This document shows positions 19,832 to 28,510 of a stretch of DNA of 64,000 nucleotides, in pieces; position 1 is the stretch's first letter, and each line of letters starts with the position of its first letter. The translations under genes and the position numbers were made by a program. The notes under the pieces are model-generated. The model had not been told where the DNA came from. It saw only the letters and a list, made by a program, of their open reading frames with translations, and ran no database searches. The DNA is from an uncultured Caulobacter sp. (GTDB lineage Bacteria; Pseudomonadota; Alphaproteobacteria; Caulobacterales; Caulobacteraceae): the NCBI RefSeq assembly GCF_947036865.1, contig NZ_CAMQSF010000006.1, forward strand, positions 1 through 64,000, read 5' to 3'.

Positions 19832-20180
19832 GCTTTCGCGGCCCTTGTCTTGGGCTGCTTCTTGAAGGCTCGAGAGCATGTTTCCGCCGCGCCGGACCCT
19901 GAAGCGGCCGAGGTGGTGAGGGCCGAGCGCGCAAAGGGCGGCGCCGGTGACGTAGGCCGCGTCCGCATAGCTGTTCGGCCGCGCCGGCAGCGGCCTCGCC
20001 AGTCCCAAGGGCAAAGCCGCAATCCCGGCGCGATAAAGGCCAAGGACCGCGACCGCCCGCCGATGGCCCGCGACGCGCCGGGCGGCGGCTCATCGCCGAT
20101 CACGACGGCCGCGCGCCGGGGCGGGCGAGGCGCAACAAGGAGGCTGCTTTAGCCTCGAGTGTTGATGGCGCTCTTCAGGG

Positions 20181-20275
20181 CCGTCCTCGCCCTTCGACAG
20201 GCTCGGGGTGAGGACGACTGGCGGCCCCGCGGGTGCGAAATGCACATCCCGAGCCTGTCGAAGCATGTCCTCGGG
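20181..20275. repeat. Dispersed palindrome, CTTCGACAGGCTCGGG family
   Basis: CTTCGACAGGCTCGGG (20192-20207) is repeated inverted as CCCGAGCCTGTCGAAG (20248-20263), flanked by further GTCCTC/GAGGAC pairs. Related copies are at 23605-23697 and 54815-54905. It looks like an intergenic mobile or structural repeat of Caulobacter chromosomes. Confidence 0.75.
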
Positions 20276-20402
20276 CCTGCGCCGCCGGACCCCGGGAGGA
20301 CGACGACTTCCGTCCGGGCCAGCCTCATTACTTAACGTGAACACAGCCAACAAAGAGGCCGCTCGGACGTCCCCGACCCTTTGTTGGAGAGGCGCGGGCG
20401 GG

Positions 20403-22190
20403 TTACCGAACCGGCGTATCGGCCAGCACCGCCGCGCCGCCCGGGGCCGCGCGGAGGCGGGCCTTGGCCATTTCGTCGAGGATGGCCTGGGATCGCGGGT
20501 CCCCCAGCACCCACGCGGCCGCCGCCAAGGTCTTGGCCGAGGTCTCGCTGACGCCCAGGAACCGCTCGAAGGCCTCGAACGGCGACTTGGCCCCATCCAC
20601 GCGCTTGAGGCGCACGTCGCCGTTCAGCTTGGCCAGGGCCTTGGCCTGGTCGACGGCGTCGTAGAAGCCGCCGAGTTGGTCGACGAGGCCCAGCTGCTTA
20701 GCCTGCTCGCCGGTCCAGACCCGGCCCTTGGCGATCTCGCGCACGCGGGCGGGGGGCAGGTGACGGCCCTCGGCCACGCGGCTGACGAAGCCGGCATAGA
20801 TGCGGTCCATCCAGCCGGCGAACTTGGCGCGCTGGTCGGGCGTGAAGCCGTCGGCCGAGCCGAACGCCTCCGAATAGGCGCCGCCGACGTGCAGGTCCTT
20901 GGTATCGACGCCGAAGCGGGCCAGGGCGTCGCCCAGGGCGAACTTGCCGCCATAGACGCCGATCGAGCCGGTCAGGGTGGACGGCTGGGCCACGATCGAA
21001 TTGGCCTGGCTGGAGATCCAGTAGCCGCCCGAGGCCGCGTAGGTCCCCATGCTCACCACCACGGGCTTGCCGGCCGCCTTGGCGCTCTTCATGGCCGCCA
21101 GGATCTGTTCGGAGGCCGTGTCCGAGCCGCCCGGCGAGGAGACGCGGAAGACGATCGCCTTGACGTCCTTGTCGTCGACGGCGGTCTTGAAGGCCTGGGC
21201 CACGTCGTCGGAATAGACATTGCTGTCGCCGCTGAACGGCGAGCCGCCGCCGCCGGTCCCGGTGACGATCGCGCCCTCGGCGCCGATGACGGCGATGGCC
21301 GGGCCGGTCTTGACCGGCGTCGGCTTGGAGCGCGAGGCGTAGTCATCGAAATCGACCAGCTTGGCGCCCTTGCCGGCCTGATTGAGTGCGAAGGCCTGGA
21401 TGTCGCTGACCTGGCCGACCTTGTCGATCAGGCCCTTTTCCTGGGCCTCCTGGGCGCTGTAGGGGCCCGCCTCGAGCGTCTTCACCAGCTGGGCCGGATC
21501 GCGCTTGCGGTCGACGGCGGCGCTGGTCAGGGCCGTGCGATAGACCGAACCCATCCAGGACAACGTCGATTCCCGGTGGGCCGGGGTGTAGTCGCTATAA
21601 AGGTACGGATTGACGGCGTTCTTGTACTCGTAGCGCTGCTCGTACTCGGCCTTGACGCCGTACTTGTCGAAGAAGCGCTTGAAGAACATCGACTCGGTCG
21701 AGACGCCGACCGCCTGGAAGCTGCTGTCGGGCTGCATCCACAGCTCGCTGGTCGCCGCGCCCAGCATGTAGGTCGAGGTGATCATGCCCGAGGGATAGAG
21801 CCCCTGGCTGTGGGCGTAGATCGGCTTCTTGCCGACCTCGCGGAAGTGCTTGAAGGCCAGGCGAAGTTCGTCGGCGGCGGCCGGGGCGACGCCGCCCTCG
21901 GGCAGGCGCACCAGGATGGCCTTGACCTTGTCGTCCTTCTCGGCCCGCCGCATCGTCTCGACGATCGACATCACGCTGCCGCCGCCGCCGCCGCCGAAGG
22001 CCGCGAACGGCGATTTGGGCGCCTGATCGGTCAGTCCGCCGCGCAGGTCCAGTTGCAGCACCGCCTGGGTCGGAACCGGCGCGGGGCGCGCGGCGCCCGC
22101 CGCCATCACCACGCGCAGGAAAGGCACTCCGACCACGCCCAACAGAAGGCCGACGAACACGCCGGCGACGGTCAGGAAGAACTGCTTCAT
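20403..22190 (-). CDS. sppA: Signal peptide peptidase SppA, long (67K) type
   Basis: 595 residues from ATG 22190, with a GGACCTCC ribosome site. An N-terminal membrane anchor (FFLTVAGVFVGLLLGVVGVPF) is followed by two tandem SppA domains. The catalytic lysine of the first half lies in EQRYEYKNAVNPYLYSDYTPAHRE and the catalytic serine in GTYAASGGYWISS; GSIGVYGGKF is also conserved. It is an inner-membrane serine protease that degrades cleaved signal peptides and, in some bacteria, other membrane fragments. The long frame upstream of 22190 adds 19 residues with no signal. Confidence 0.93.
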   Translation of the reverse strand: MKQFFLTVAGVFVGLLLGVVGVPFLRVVMAAGAARPAPVPTQAVLQLDLRGGLTDQAPKSPFAAFGGGGGGSVMSIVETMRRAEKDDKVKAILVRLPEGGVAPAAADELRLAFKHFREVGKKPIYAHSQGLYPSGMITSTYMLGAATSELWMQPDSSFQAVGVSTESMFFKRFFDKYGVKAEYEQRYEYKNAVNPYLYSDYTPAHRESTLSWMGSVYRTALTSAAVDRKRDPAQLVKTLEAGPYSAQEAQEKGLIDKVGQVSDIQAFALNQAGKGAKLVDFDDYASRSKPTPVKTGPAIAVIGAEGAIVTGTGGGGSPFSGDSNVYSDDVAQAFKTAVDDKDVKAIVFRVSSPGGSDTASEQILAAMKSAKAAGKPVVVSMGTYAASGGYWISSQANSIVAQPSTLTGSIGVYGGKFALGDALARFGVDTKDLHVGGAYSEAFGSADGFTPDQRAKFAGWMDRIYAGFVSRVAEGRHLPPARVREIAKGRVWTGEQAKQLGLVDQLGGFYDAVDQAKALAKLNGDVRLKRVDGAKSPFEAFERFLGVSETSAKTLAAAAWVLGDPRSQAILDEMAKARLRAAPGGAAVLADTPVR

Positions 22191-22364
22191 CGGAGGTCCT
22201 GCTTGCGAAACCGGAGACAAGCTAACCGCTGTTCGGGTTGCGACCAAATGAAGAGCGCGCGACGCGGGGAGGTTCTTGCGTCCGGCGCGGACGTCTCCGC
22301 GCCGCCCTTGGCTAGATCTCTGATTTTTCGAAGAGTTTCCCGCCTCTGGTTGGCGGGGAGAGAA

Positions 22365-22441
22365 TGGTCGGAGTGGCAGGATTTGAACCTGCGACCCCTG
22401 CGTCCCGAACGCAGTGCTCTACCAGACTGAGCCACACTCCG
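22365..22441 (-). tRNA. tRNA-Pro (CGG)
   Basis: Reads on the minus strand as CGGAGTG ... CACTCCG A CCA, with the 5' C that is typical of tRNA-Pro. The anticodon arm is CTGCG-TTCGGGA-CGCAG, giving anticodon CGG. D and T arms (AGGTTCAAATCCT) fold normally. The CCA end is encoded. Confidence 0.95.
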
Positions 22442-22605
22442 ACTTGGAGGCCGGCCTTATAGGAGGGTGTTCCGGGGGGCGCAAGCGCCTTTTTCGACGT
22501 GGCGATGACGAGGCGAAAAAAGTTCTGAAAAGCGCGTTGCATCCGTCCGACTCGTGCGCTATCTCCACCGCCTCGCCGGGCCCTGACGGGTCTCGCCGTT
22601 CCTGC

Positions 22606-22679
22606 TGGGGAATGGTGTAATGGTAACACTGCGGTTTTTGGTACCGTCATTCTAGGTTCGAGTCCTAGTTCCCCAGCCA
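22606..22679 (+). tRNA. tRNA-Gln (UUG)
   Basis: Acceptor TGGGGAA/TTCCCCA with G73 and encoded CCA. The anticodon arm GCGGT-TTTTGGT-ACCGT gives anticodon TTG, reading CAA/CAG. The T arm has GGTTCGAGTCC. Confidence 0.95.
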
Positions 22680-23076
22680 CGCCTCTCCCCGAATAGTCGG
22701 CTAGTCTTGCGCCATCTCGCGTGGGCGCGGTGCTTTACGCCACGCCGCGCGATGGCGCCGAACCGCGCGTCCGAGGCTCTCCAACGTACCGCGCCTACGA
22801 AGCTTCGGTATTCGGCCGCCACGCCCAAGCTATCGCAAGTCGAGTTCGCGCCCGCGAGACAACCGCTCGCCCGGACCGGCGGAAGCCGACGAATCGGTCG
22901 CTGTTGAACGCGCTGTCGTCATCGCGATTTTTGCAAAATTCGCTTCGTTGAACCCGCTCATCGACAGTGAATTGTTACAACAATTCACGAATTCGCGTAA
23001 AAATTAACGCACAACTACTTGTGTTTCCGAGGCGACGGTGTAATTGCGGGATTAAAGGGGAAATGGAGTTGTGATC
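22680..23076. other. Promoter region of mucR1
   Basis: About 400 bases between tRNA-Gln and mucR1 with no convincing gene. The first half is GC-rich. The last 130 bases are strongly A/T-rich and contain the palindrome at 22967-22988 and a TTAAC at 23008. This is a likely long regulatory leader. Confidence 0.6.
22967..22988. promoter_or_regulatory. 22-bp palindrome upstream of mucR1
   Basis: GTGAATTGTT-AC-AACAATTCAC has perfect 10-bp arms. It starts 110 bases before the start codon, in A/T-rich DNA. It is a strong operator candidate for a dimeric repressor or for MucR itself, which prefers A/T-rich DNA. Confidence 0.6.
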
Positions 23077-23505
23077 GTGGAAGACAAGGCTACCCTAATC
23101 GAGCTTACCGCTGAAATTGTCGCTAACTACGTGGCCAATAATTCGACGCCGGTTTCCGAACTACCGGCGCTGATCCGGGCCACGCACGACGCCCTGGCTG
23201 GTATTGGAGCCCCGCCGGCTCCGACCGTCGAGACCGTGACCAAGGCCACGCCTGCTCAAATCCGCAAGAGCATCACGCCCGAGGCTCTGATCAGCTTCGA
23301 GGACGGCAAGCCGTACAAGACGCTGAAGCGCCACCTGACGACGCACGGCATGACCGTGGCCGAATACAAGGCCAAGTGGGGTCTGCCGAACGACTATCCG
23401 ACGACCGCGCCCGCCTACAGCGAAGCGCGTTCGCAGATGGCCAAGGCCCTGGGCCTCGGCCAGGGCGGCCGCAAGGGCAAGGCGCCGCGCGCCCGCAAGG
23501 CCTGA
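23077..23505 (+). CDS. mucR1: MucR/Ros-family transcriptional regulator, first paralogue
   Basis: 142 residues from GTG 23077, which aligns with the start of the second paralogue; GTG 23071 is also possible. The N-terminal helix (EDKATLIELTAEIVANYVANN) is the MucR oligomerisation region. The DNA-binding domain is ISFEDGKPYKTLKRHLTTHGMTVAEYKAKWGLPNDYP, followed by YSEARSQMAKALGLGQGGR. The Ros zinc cysteines are replaced by Ser and Asp. In C. crescentus two MucR proteins control the G1/S program together with CtrA and SciP. The gene symbol follows from synteny with mopJ and mucR2 and is from memory, not alignment. Confidence 0.85.
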   Translation: MEDKATLIELTAEIVANYVANNSTPVSELPALIRATHDALAGIGAPPAPTVETVTKATPAQIRKSITPEALISFEDGKPYKTLKRHLTTHGMTVAEYKAKWGLPNDYPTTAPAYSEARSQMAKALGLGQGGRKGKAPRARKA

Positions 23506-23532
23506 TCGACCCGAACTTAACGACACCAACGG

Positions 23533-23562
23533 AAAAGGGGATGCTGGGGCGTCCCCTTTTTT
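23533..23562 (+). terminator. Rho-independent terminator of mucR1
   Basis: AAAAGGGGA (23533-23541) pairs with TCCCCTTTT (23552-23560), followed by TT. It begins 28 bases after the stop. Confidence 0.85.
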
Positions 23563-23604
23563 GTTGCCTGTGTTCACGCTGAGTGTGGCCGCGGGTCCGG
23601 ATGA

Positions 23605-23697
23605 CGTCCTCGTTCCTCGACAAGCTCGGGATGAGGATTGTGCGCCAGCGGGGCCGACAGTCGTCCTCACCCTGAGCTTGTCGAAGGGCGAGGACGG
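23605..23697. repeat. Dispersed palindrome, second copy
   Basis: TCGACAAGCTC (23617-23627) faces GAGCTTGTCGA (23674-23684), with CGTCCTCG/CGAGGACG flanks. Same family as the element at 20181. Confidence 0.7.
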
Positions 23698-23774
23698 CGC
23701 CCGAGAGCCCGTCGGCGCTCGACTCTAGGGCAGCCTTTTTGGCGCCTGGACGCGTGGAGCGCGGACGCCCCTTC

Positions 23775-25577
23775 TCAGGCCGCGTTCGCCGCCGGCGGGT
23801 CGTCGCCGTTCAGCGCCAGGGCCTGGGCCAGGGCCTCGACCAGGCGCGGGGCCTCGATGGGCTTGGGCAAGAGACCGTCCATGCCGGCCTCGGCATAGAG
23901 CAGGCGTTCGTGCGTCAGCACGCTGGCGGTGACCGCGATGATCGGGGTGCGCGGGCGACCGGCGCGGCGTTCGCCCTCGCGGATCGCCTGGCTGGCCTGC
24001 ACCCCGTCCATCACCGGCATGTGGATGTCCATCAGGATGGCGTCCCAGCGGTCCTTCTCCCACATGGCCACGGCCTCGCGGCCGTCCGCCGCGAAATGGC
24101 CCTCGACGCCCAGGTGGCGCAGCAGGGTCAGGAGGACGGCGCGGTTGGTCTGGTTATCGTCGACGACCAGCATCCGGGGCGCGGTCTCGTCGGTTCGCGG
24201 ATCGACGACGTCGAGGGCCGCCGAGGCCGCGGCCGGCGCGACCCGCTTCAGCGGCAAGGTCACCGTGAAGCAGGCGCCGCCTTCGGCCGGGGCCGAGAAG
24301 GCGATCGTTCCGCCCATCAGCTCCACGAGGGTCTTGCAGATCGCCAGCCCCAGGCCCGAGCCGCCGACGCGCCGGGTGCTGGAGCTGTCCAGCTGGGCGA
24401 ACTTGGCGAACAGCCGCTCGCGCTGGGCCTCCGGAATCCCGACGCCGGTGTCGGTCACGCGCGCGACGAGGCCGTCGTCGTCGCCCGCGACGGTGACCCG
24501 CACGGATCCGGCCTCGGTGAACTTGACGGCGTTGGAGATCAGGTTGGACAGGACCTGCCGCAGCCGTTCGGCGTCGCCCAGCCGCCACCCGGCCGCGCCC
24601 GGCGAGAGCTCCAGATCGAAGGCCAGGTCCTTGTCGCGCGCCAGCCCGCCATAGAGCTGCCGCAGCGCTTCGAGCTGGGCGGTCAGGTCGAAGGGCGCGG
24701 GGACGACCTCCATCTTGCCCGCCTCGATCTTGGAGATGTCGAGAATGGCGTTGATGACGGTCAGCAGCGAGCGTCCCGAGGCGCTGATCGTCTCCAGCCG
24801 GCCGCGCTGGTCCGGCTCCAGCGGACCGGCGGCCATGATCTGGGCCATGCCGAGCACGCCGTTCAACGGCGTGCGGATTTCGTGGCTCATGGTGGCCAGG
24901 AACTCGGTCTTGGCGCGGTTGGCGGCTTCGGCGGCGACGGCCAGGGCCTGGGCCTCGGCCCGAAGGCGACGGTTCTCGGTCAGCTCGCGCTCGAGCTCGG
25001 CGTTGAGCGTCTCGCTGGCCAGGCGCGCCCGCACCTCGCGGCCTACCACGCCCCGCATCAGGCCCGACATGCCGACGGCGGCGAAGGTGCCCGCGAGACC
25101 GATGAAGAGACTCTGGTCGGCGATCTTCGGCTCGAGGCCACGGCTCATCCACACCATCCCGCCGATCGCGGCGGCGACGCTGGTCAGGGCCACGCGTCGG
25201 CTGGGCGCGGAGGTGGCGAAGACCAGGGCCATCAGGATGAAATAGACCAGCTTCTGCGGTTCGAAATGAAGGGTCTGGTAGGCGACGGTATTGGCCAGGA
25301 ACAAGGCGTTCATGCCCAGGGCGATCGCTTCCAGCGGCAAGCCGATGAAGCGGCCGCGGCGCAGCATCGCCCAGGCCCCCAGGGCGTAGAGGCAAGAGGC
25401 GACGGCCAGGCCCTCGAGGATGACGAACGCCACGCCCTTTTCGTAGAGCGGGTGGGAGAGCGAGATCAGCGCGTAGTAAATCGAGGTCGCCAGCAGATAG
25501 CCACGCACGATCGGCCCGTAGGCTCGCATCAGAGCGATCTTCGCCCGCCGTGGGTCTTCAGGTTTCGTGGCGGTCAA
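23775..25577 (-). CDS. Hybrid sensor histidine kinase with receiver domain
   Basis: 600 residues from TTG 25577 with GAGGA six bases upstream. The first 180 residues are six or so hydrophobic segments (LLATSIYYALISLSH, FVILEGLAVASCLYALGAW, FLANTVAYQTLHF and others). A coiled-coil-like stretch (RLASETLNAELERELTENRRL) leads to TMSHEIRTPLNG (His), NLISNAVKFTEAG, DTGVGIP and GGSGLGLAICKTL. The receiver has LVVDDNQTN, acceptor Asp in AILMDIHMPVMDG and K in LLPKPIEA. Architecture mirrors the kinase at 9652, but the membrane parts are not obviously related. The signal is unknown. Confidence 0.9.
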   Translation of the reverse strand: MTATKPEDPRRAKIALMRAYGPIVRGYLLATSIYYALISLSHPLYEKGVAFVILEGLAVASCLYALGAWAMLRRGRFIGLPLEAIALGMNALFLANTVAYQTLHFEPQKLVYFILMALVFATSAPSRRVALTSVAAAIGGMVWMSRGLEPKIADQSLFIGLAGTFAAVGMSGLMRGVVGREVRARLASETLNAELERELTENRRLRAEAQALAVAAEAANRAKTEFLATMSHEIRTPLNGVLGMAQIMAAGPLEPDQRGRLETISASGRSLLTVINAILDISKIEAGKMEVVPAPFDLTAQLEALRQLYGGLARDKDLAFDLELSPGAAGWRLGDAERLRQVLSNLISNAVKFTEAGSVRVTVAGDDDGLVARVTDTGVGIPEAQRERLFAKFAQLDSSSTRRVGGSGLGLAICKTLVELMGGTIAFSAPAEGGACFTVTLPLKRVAPAAASAALDVVDPRTDETAPRMLVVDDNQTNRAVLLTLLRHLGVEGHFAADGREAVAMWEKDRWDAILMDIHMPVMDGVQASQAIREGERRAGRPRTPIIAVTASVLTHERLLYAEAGMDGLLPKPIEAPRLVEALAQALALNGDDPPAANAA

Positions 25578-25639
25578 GGCCAGTCCTCGCGCATCTCCCT
25601 TCGAGAATACTGCGAGGGACTGGTTAAGTTTCCTTCGAG

Positions 25640-26191
25640 CTATACCCCGCTTAAGCTCAATCCGGGGGCGTCGGGCGGGGTTTCACCTCCGCCGTTCAGA
25701 GGGCGCTGCATCCAGACGAGATCCACCCAACGCCCGAATTTATGGCCCATGGCCGGGAAAACACCGTGTTTTTCGAAGCCCAGCGCGGCATGGAGGCCGA
25801 TCGAGGCGGCGTTGCCGCTGTCGCCGATGACTGCGCACATTTGTCGCAGGCCCAAGGCCTCGCAGGCGGTGATCAGCGCGGCCAGGAGCGCGCGCCCGAC
25901 CCCCTTGCCGACCGCCTTGGGCGAGACATAGACGCTGTCCTCGACCGTGTAGCGATAGGCCGCGCGCAGCCGGAAGGGGCCGGCGTAGCAGTAGCCGACG
26001 ACCTCGCCGTCCAGCTCGGCGACCAGATAGGGCAGGCCGCGGTCCAGGAAGCTCTGGCGGCGACGCGCCATCTCGGCCTCGTCGGGCGGAACCTCCTCGA
26101 AGGTGCCCAGGCCGTTCAGGACGTTCCAGGCGTAGATGGCGGTGATGGCGGGAAGGTCGGCGTCGCCGGAGGGGCGGATCAGGACGCTCAC
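25640..26191 (-). CDS. GNAT N-acetyltransferase (phosphinothricin/MnaT-like)
   Basis: 183 residues from GTG 26191, whose GTG overlaps the TGA of the upstream peptidase gene by 4 bases (GTGA), which fixes the start. It has IRPSGDADLPAITAIYAWNV, the GNAT motif GKGVGRALLAALI, a V-F-P-x-M-G tail (GVFPAMGHKFGRWVDLVWMQ) and Asn/Gly contact residues that match phosphinothricin/methionine-sulfoximine-type acetyltransferases. It uses acetyl-CoA to modify a small amine; the natural substrate is unknown. Confidence 0.88.
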   Translation of the reverse strand: MSVLIRPSGDADLPAITAIYAWNVLNGLGTFEEVPPDEAEMARRRQSFLDRGLPYLVAELDGEVVGYCYAGPFRLRAAYRYTVEDSVYVSPKAVGKGVGRALLAALITACEALGLRQMCAVIGDSGNAASIGLHAALGFEKHGVFPAMGHKFGRWVDLVWMQRPLNGGGETPPDAPGLSLSGV

Positions 26192-28380
26192 GCCGCTTCC
26201 CAACCCTTCTCGACCGCCCAGACGGCGAAGGCGTAGTCCAGCGCGATCTCCTTGAGGAAATCGAACCGCCCGGAAGCCCCGCCGTGGCCGGCGTCCATGT
26301 TGATCTTCAGCAACACCGGGTTGCCGCTGGTGGTGTGGTCGCGCAGCTTGGCGGCCCACTTCTCGGGCTCCCAGTAGGTGACGCGGGGGTCCGACAGGCC
26401 GCCGGTGGCCAGCACCGCCGGATAGGGCTTGGCCGTGACATTGTCATAGGGGTTGTAGCTGGCGATGTAGTCGTAGGCCGCCGGGTCCTCCAGCGGATTG
26501 CCCCATTCGGGCCATTCGGGCGGGGTCAGCGGCAGCGAGGTGTCGCTCATGGTGTTGACCACGTCGACGAACGGCACCGCGGCGATGATCCCGGCGAACA
26601 GATCCGGCCGCATGTTGGTGATGGCGCCCATCAGGAGGCCGCCGGCCGAGCCGCCATAGGCCACGGTGTTGTCGGGCTTGCCATAGCCGGCCGCGTGCAG
26701 GTGCTCGGCGCAGGTGATGAAGTCGGTGAAGGTGTTCTTCTTCTTGAACTTCTTGCCGTCCAGGAACCAGCCCCAACCCTTTTCCGAGCCGCCGCGCGGG
26801 CAGGCCGTGGCCCAGATCCATCCCCGGTCGACCAGGGAGAGGTTCCGGATCGAGAAGCTGGGCTCCATGGCGATGCCATAGCTGCCATAGCCGTAGAGGA
26901 GGAGCGGGGCCGAGCCGTCCAGCTTGGTCCCCTTCTTCATCAGGACGAAGATCGGAACCTCGGCGCCGTCGGCCGCCCTGGCGTTCAGGCGGCGGGTCTC
27001 GTACTTCGCCGGATCGTGGCCCGAGGGGATTTCCTGGGTCTTGCGCAGGGTTCGCGTGCGCGAGGCCAGGTCGTAGTCGAACCACTGCCGGGGCGTGGTC
27101 ATCGAGTTGAAGACGAAGCGAAGATTGTCGGTGTCGTACTCGTAGCCGCCTTCCAGACTGAGCGCGTAGGCCGCCTCGTCGAAGGCGATCGCGTGCTCGG
27201 CGCCGTCGAGCGCGGTGACGGTCACGCGGTTCAGCGCGTCGACCTTTTCCAGCCGCACGAACCAGCGCTTGAAGGCCATGGTCCCCGAGATCAGGCGGCC
27301 CGGCTGGTGGGCGATCCAGTCCTTCCAGTGGGCCTTGCCGGTCGCGTCTTCCGGGCAGGCGGCCAGCTTCCAGTCGACCGCGCCGTCGGCGTTGGTGCGG
27401 ACCACCCAGTGGTCGTTCCAGTGCTCGACCTCGTAGCGCAGGCCGACCTCGCGCGGGTGGAAGACGACCGGCGCGGCGGCCGGCGTGGCGGCGGGGATGA
27501 TCAGCGCCTCGCTGGTCTCCTGGTTGCCGCACGAGATGACCACGTATTTCTCGGACGCGGTGACGCCAACGCCGATGAAGAAGCCCTCGTCGGGCTCGTC
27601 ATAGATCAAGACGTCGTCCTTGGCGGTCCCGCGCGCCGGGCGGCGATAGATCTTGGCCGGGCGTCCGTTGTCGTCCCGGAAGGTCCAGAAGAGCCAGTGG
27701 CTGTCGGGCGAGAAGCAGAAGTCGCCGGTGCTGCTCTCGACGGGGCTGTCCAGCACGGCGCCGGTGGCCAGATCCTTGACGTGGATGCGGTAGACTTCCG
27801 ACCCTTGCGCGTCCACGGCCCAGGCATAGAGCGCGTGGTCCGGCGAGTGGCTGGCGGCGCCGACCTGGTAGAAGGCCTTGCCCTTCGCCTCTGCCTCCTC
27901 GTCGAGCAGGACCTGTTCGAGGCCGCCGCCCACGGGCTTGCGCGCGTGGATCGGATGCTGCGCGCCCTTTTCGAAGCGGGTGTAGTATTCCCAGGGCCCG
28001 TCCTTGGCGGGGACGCTGGCGTCGTCCTCCTTGATGCGGCCCTTCATCTCCTCGAACATCGCCGCCTGCAGCGCCTCGGTCGAGGCGAGCATCGCGGTCG
28101 TATAGGCGTTCTCGGCGGTCAGGTGCGCCTTGACGTCCGCCTTGATCAGGCTGGGATCGCGCAGGACCTTCTGCCAGTTGTCGTCCTTCATCCAGGCATA
28201 GTCGTCGGTACGCCGGCGGCCCAACTGCTCGATCGTCTTGGGGATCTTCCGGGCGACCGGCGGGACGGGGCGGGCGACTTTGTCTGCGGACATGGGCGTT
28301 CCGGAAGCTGTTCCTGGGAGCATCGTGGGGGCTGACGTAAGCGCGGCGGCGGCGCTCGTCACCATCTGTCGCCGGTTCAT
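26188..28380 (-). CDS. S9A-family oligopeptidase (oligopeptidase B-like)
   Basis: 730 residues from ATG 28380. The N-terminus MNRRQMVTSAAAALTSAP resembles a Tat signal, then comes a linker with a second ATG (residue 30, MSADKV). The beta-propeller (residues about 70-420) precedes an alpha/beta-hydrolase domain with nucleophile Ser in GGSAGGLLMG, Asp in GLSDPRVTYWEP and His in DAGHGGASG. This fits PtrB/oligopeptidase B. The substrate would be short basic peptides. A Tat signal would place it in the periplasm; if the later Met is used, it is cytoplasmic. Confidence 0.9.
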   Translation of the reverse strand: MNRRQMVTSAAAALTSAPTMLPGTASGTPMSADKVARPVPPVARKIPKTIEQLGRRRTDDYAWMKDDNWQKVLRDPSLIKADVKAHLTAENAYTTAMLASTEALQAAMFEEMKGRIKEDDASVPAKDGPWEYYTRFEKGAQHPIHARKPVGGGLEQVLLDEEAEAKGKAFYQVGAASHSPDHALYAWAVDAQGSEVYRIHVKDLATGAVLDSPVESSTGDFCFSPDSHWLFWTFRDDNGRPAKIYRRPARGTAKDDVLIYDEPDEGFFIGVGVTASEKYVVISCGNQETSEALIIPAATPAAAPVVFHPREVGLRYEVEHWNDHWVVRTNADGAVDWKLAACPEDATGKAHWKDWIAHQPGRLISGTMAFKRWFVRLEKVDALNRVTVTALDGAEHAIAFDEAAYALSLEGGYEYDTDNLRFVFNSMTTPRQWFDYDLASRTRTLRKTQEIPSGHDPAKYETRRLNARAADGAEVPIFVLMKKGTKLDGSAPLLLYGYGSYGIAMEPSFSIRNLSLVDRGWIWATACPRGGSEKGWGWFLDGKKFKKKNTFTDFITCAEHLHAAGYGKPDNTVAYGGSAGGLLMGAITNMRPDLFAGIIAAVPFVDVVNTMSDTSLPLTPPEWPEWGNPLEDPAAYDYIASYNPYDNVTAKPYPAVLATGGLSDPRVTYWEPEKWAAKLRDHTTSGNPVLLKINMDAGHGGASGRFDFLKEIALDYAFAVWAVEKGWEAA

Positions 28381-28510
28381 GGCCAGAATCTTCCCCAACC
28401 TGCTGTAACGCGCGCGTGCGGCAGAACGACAACTTGCGGCGCGAGAATCCTGTGGTCAAATTCCTTCCGCGGTCGGGCGAGTTGAGTATCAAGCGTAGCA
28501 AGGGGGCGAC

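Larger units (their letters stand above)
19767..20402. other. Gene-poor interval with terminator and dispersed repeat
   Basis: About 636 bases between the receptor and sppA. It begins with the receptor's terminator and ends with a palindromic element at 20181-20275. Between them, at 19840-20150, several short frames are open on both strands, but none has a ribosome site, a domain or a preferred codon pattern. A decayed gene cannot be excluded. Confidence 0.55.

Noticed and set aside
16434-20093. A 1219-codon open frame on the minus strand across the TonB receptor gene
   Set aside because: It lies antisense to a clear receptor gene, has an Arg/Val-rich, motif-free composition and no ribosome site. 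Such frames are common opposite GC-rich genes.
19790-20152. Short frames on both strands after the TonB receptor as a possible gene
   Set aside because: No ribosome site, domain or consistent codon pattern supports any one of them.
23005-23012. A CtrA site upstream of mucR1
   Set aside because: Only one TTAAC half is present; the base run seven positions before it is TCGC, not TTAA.
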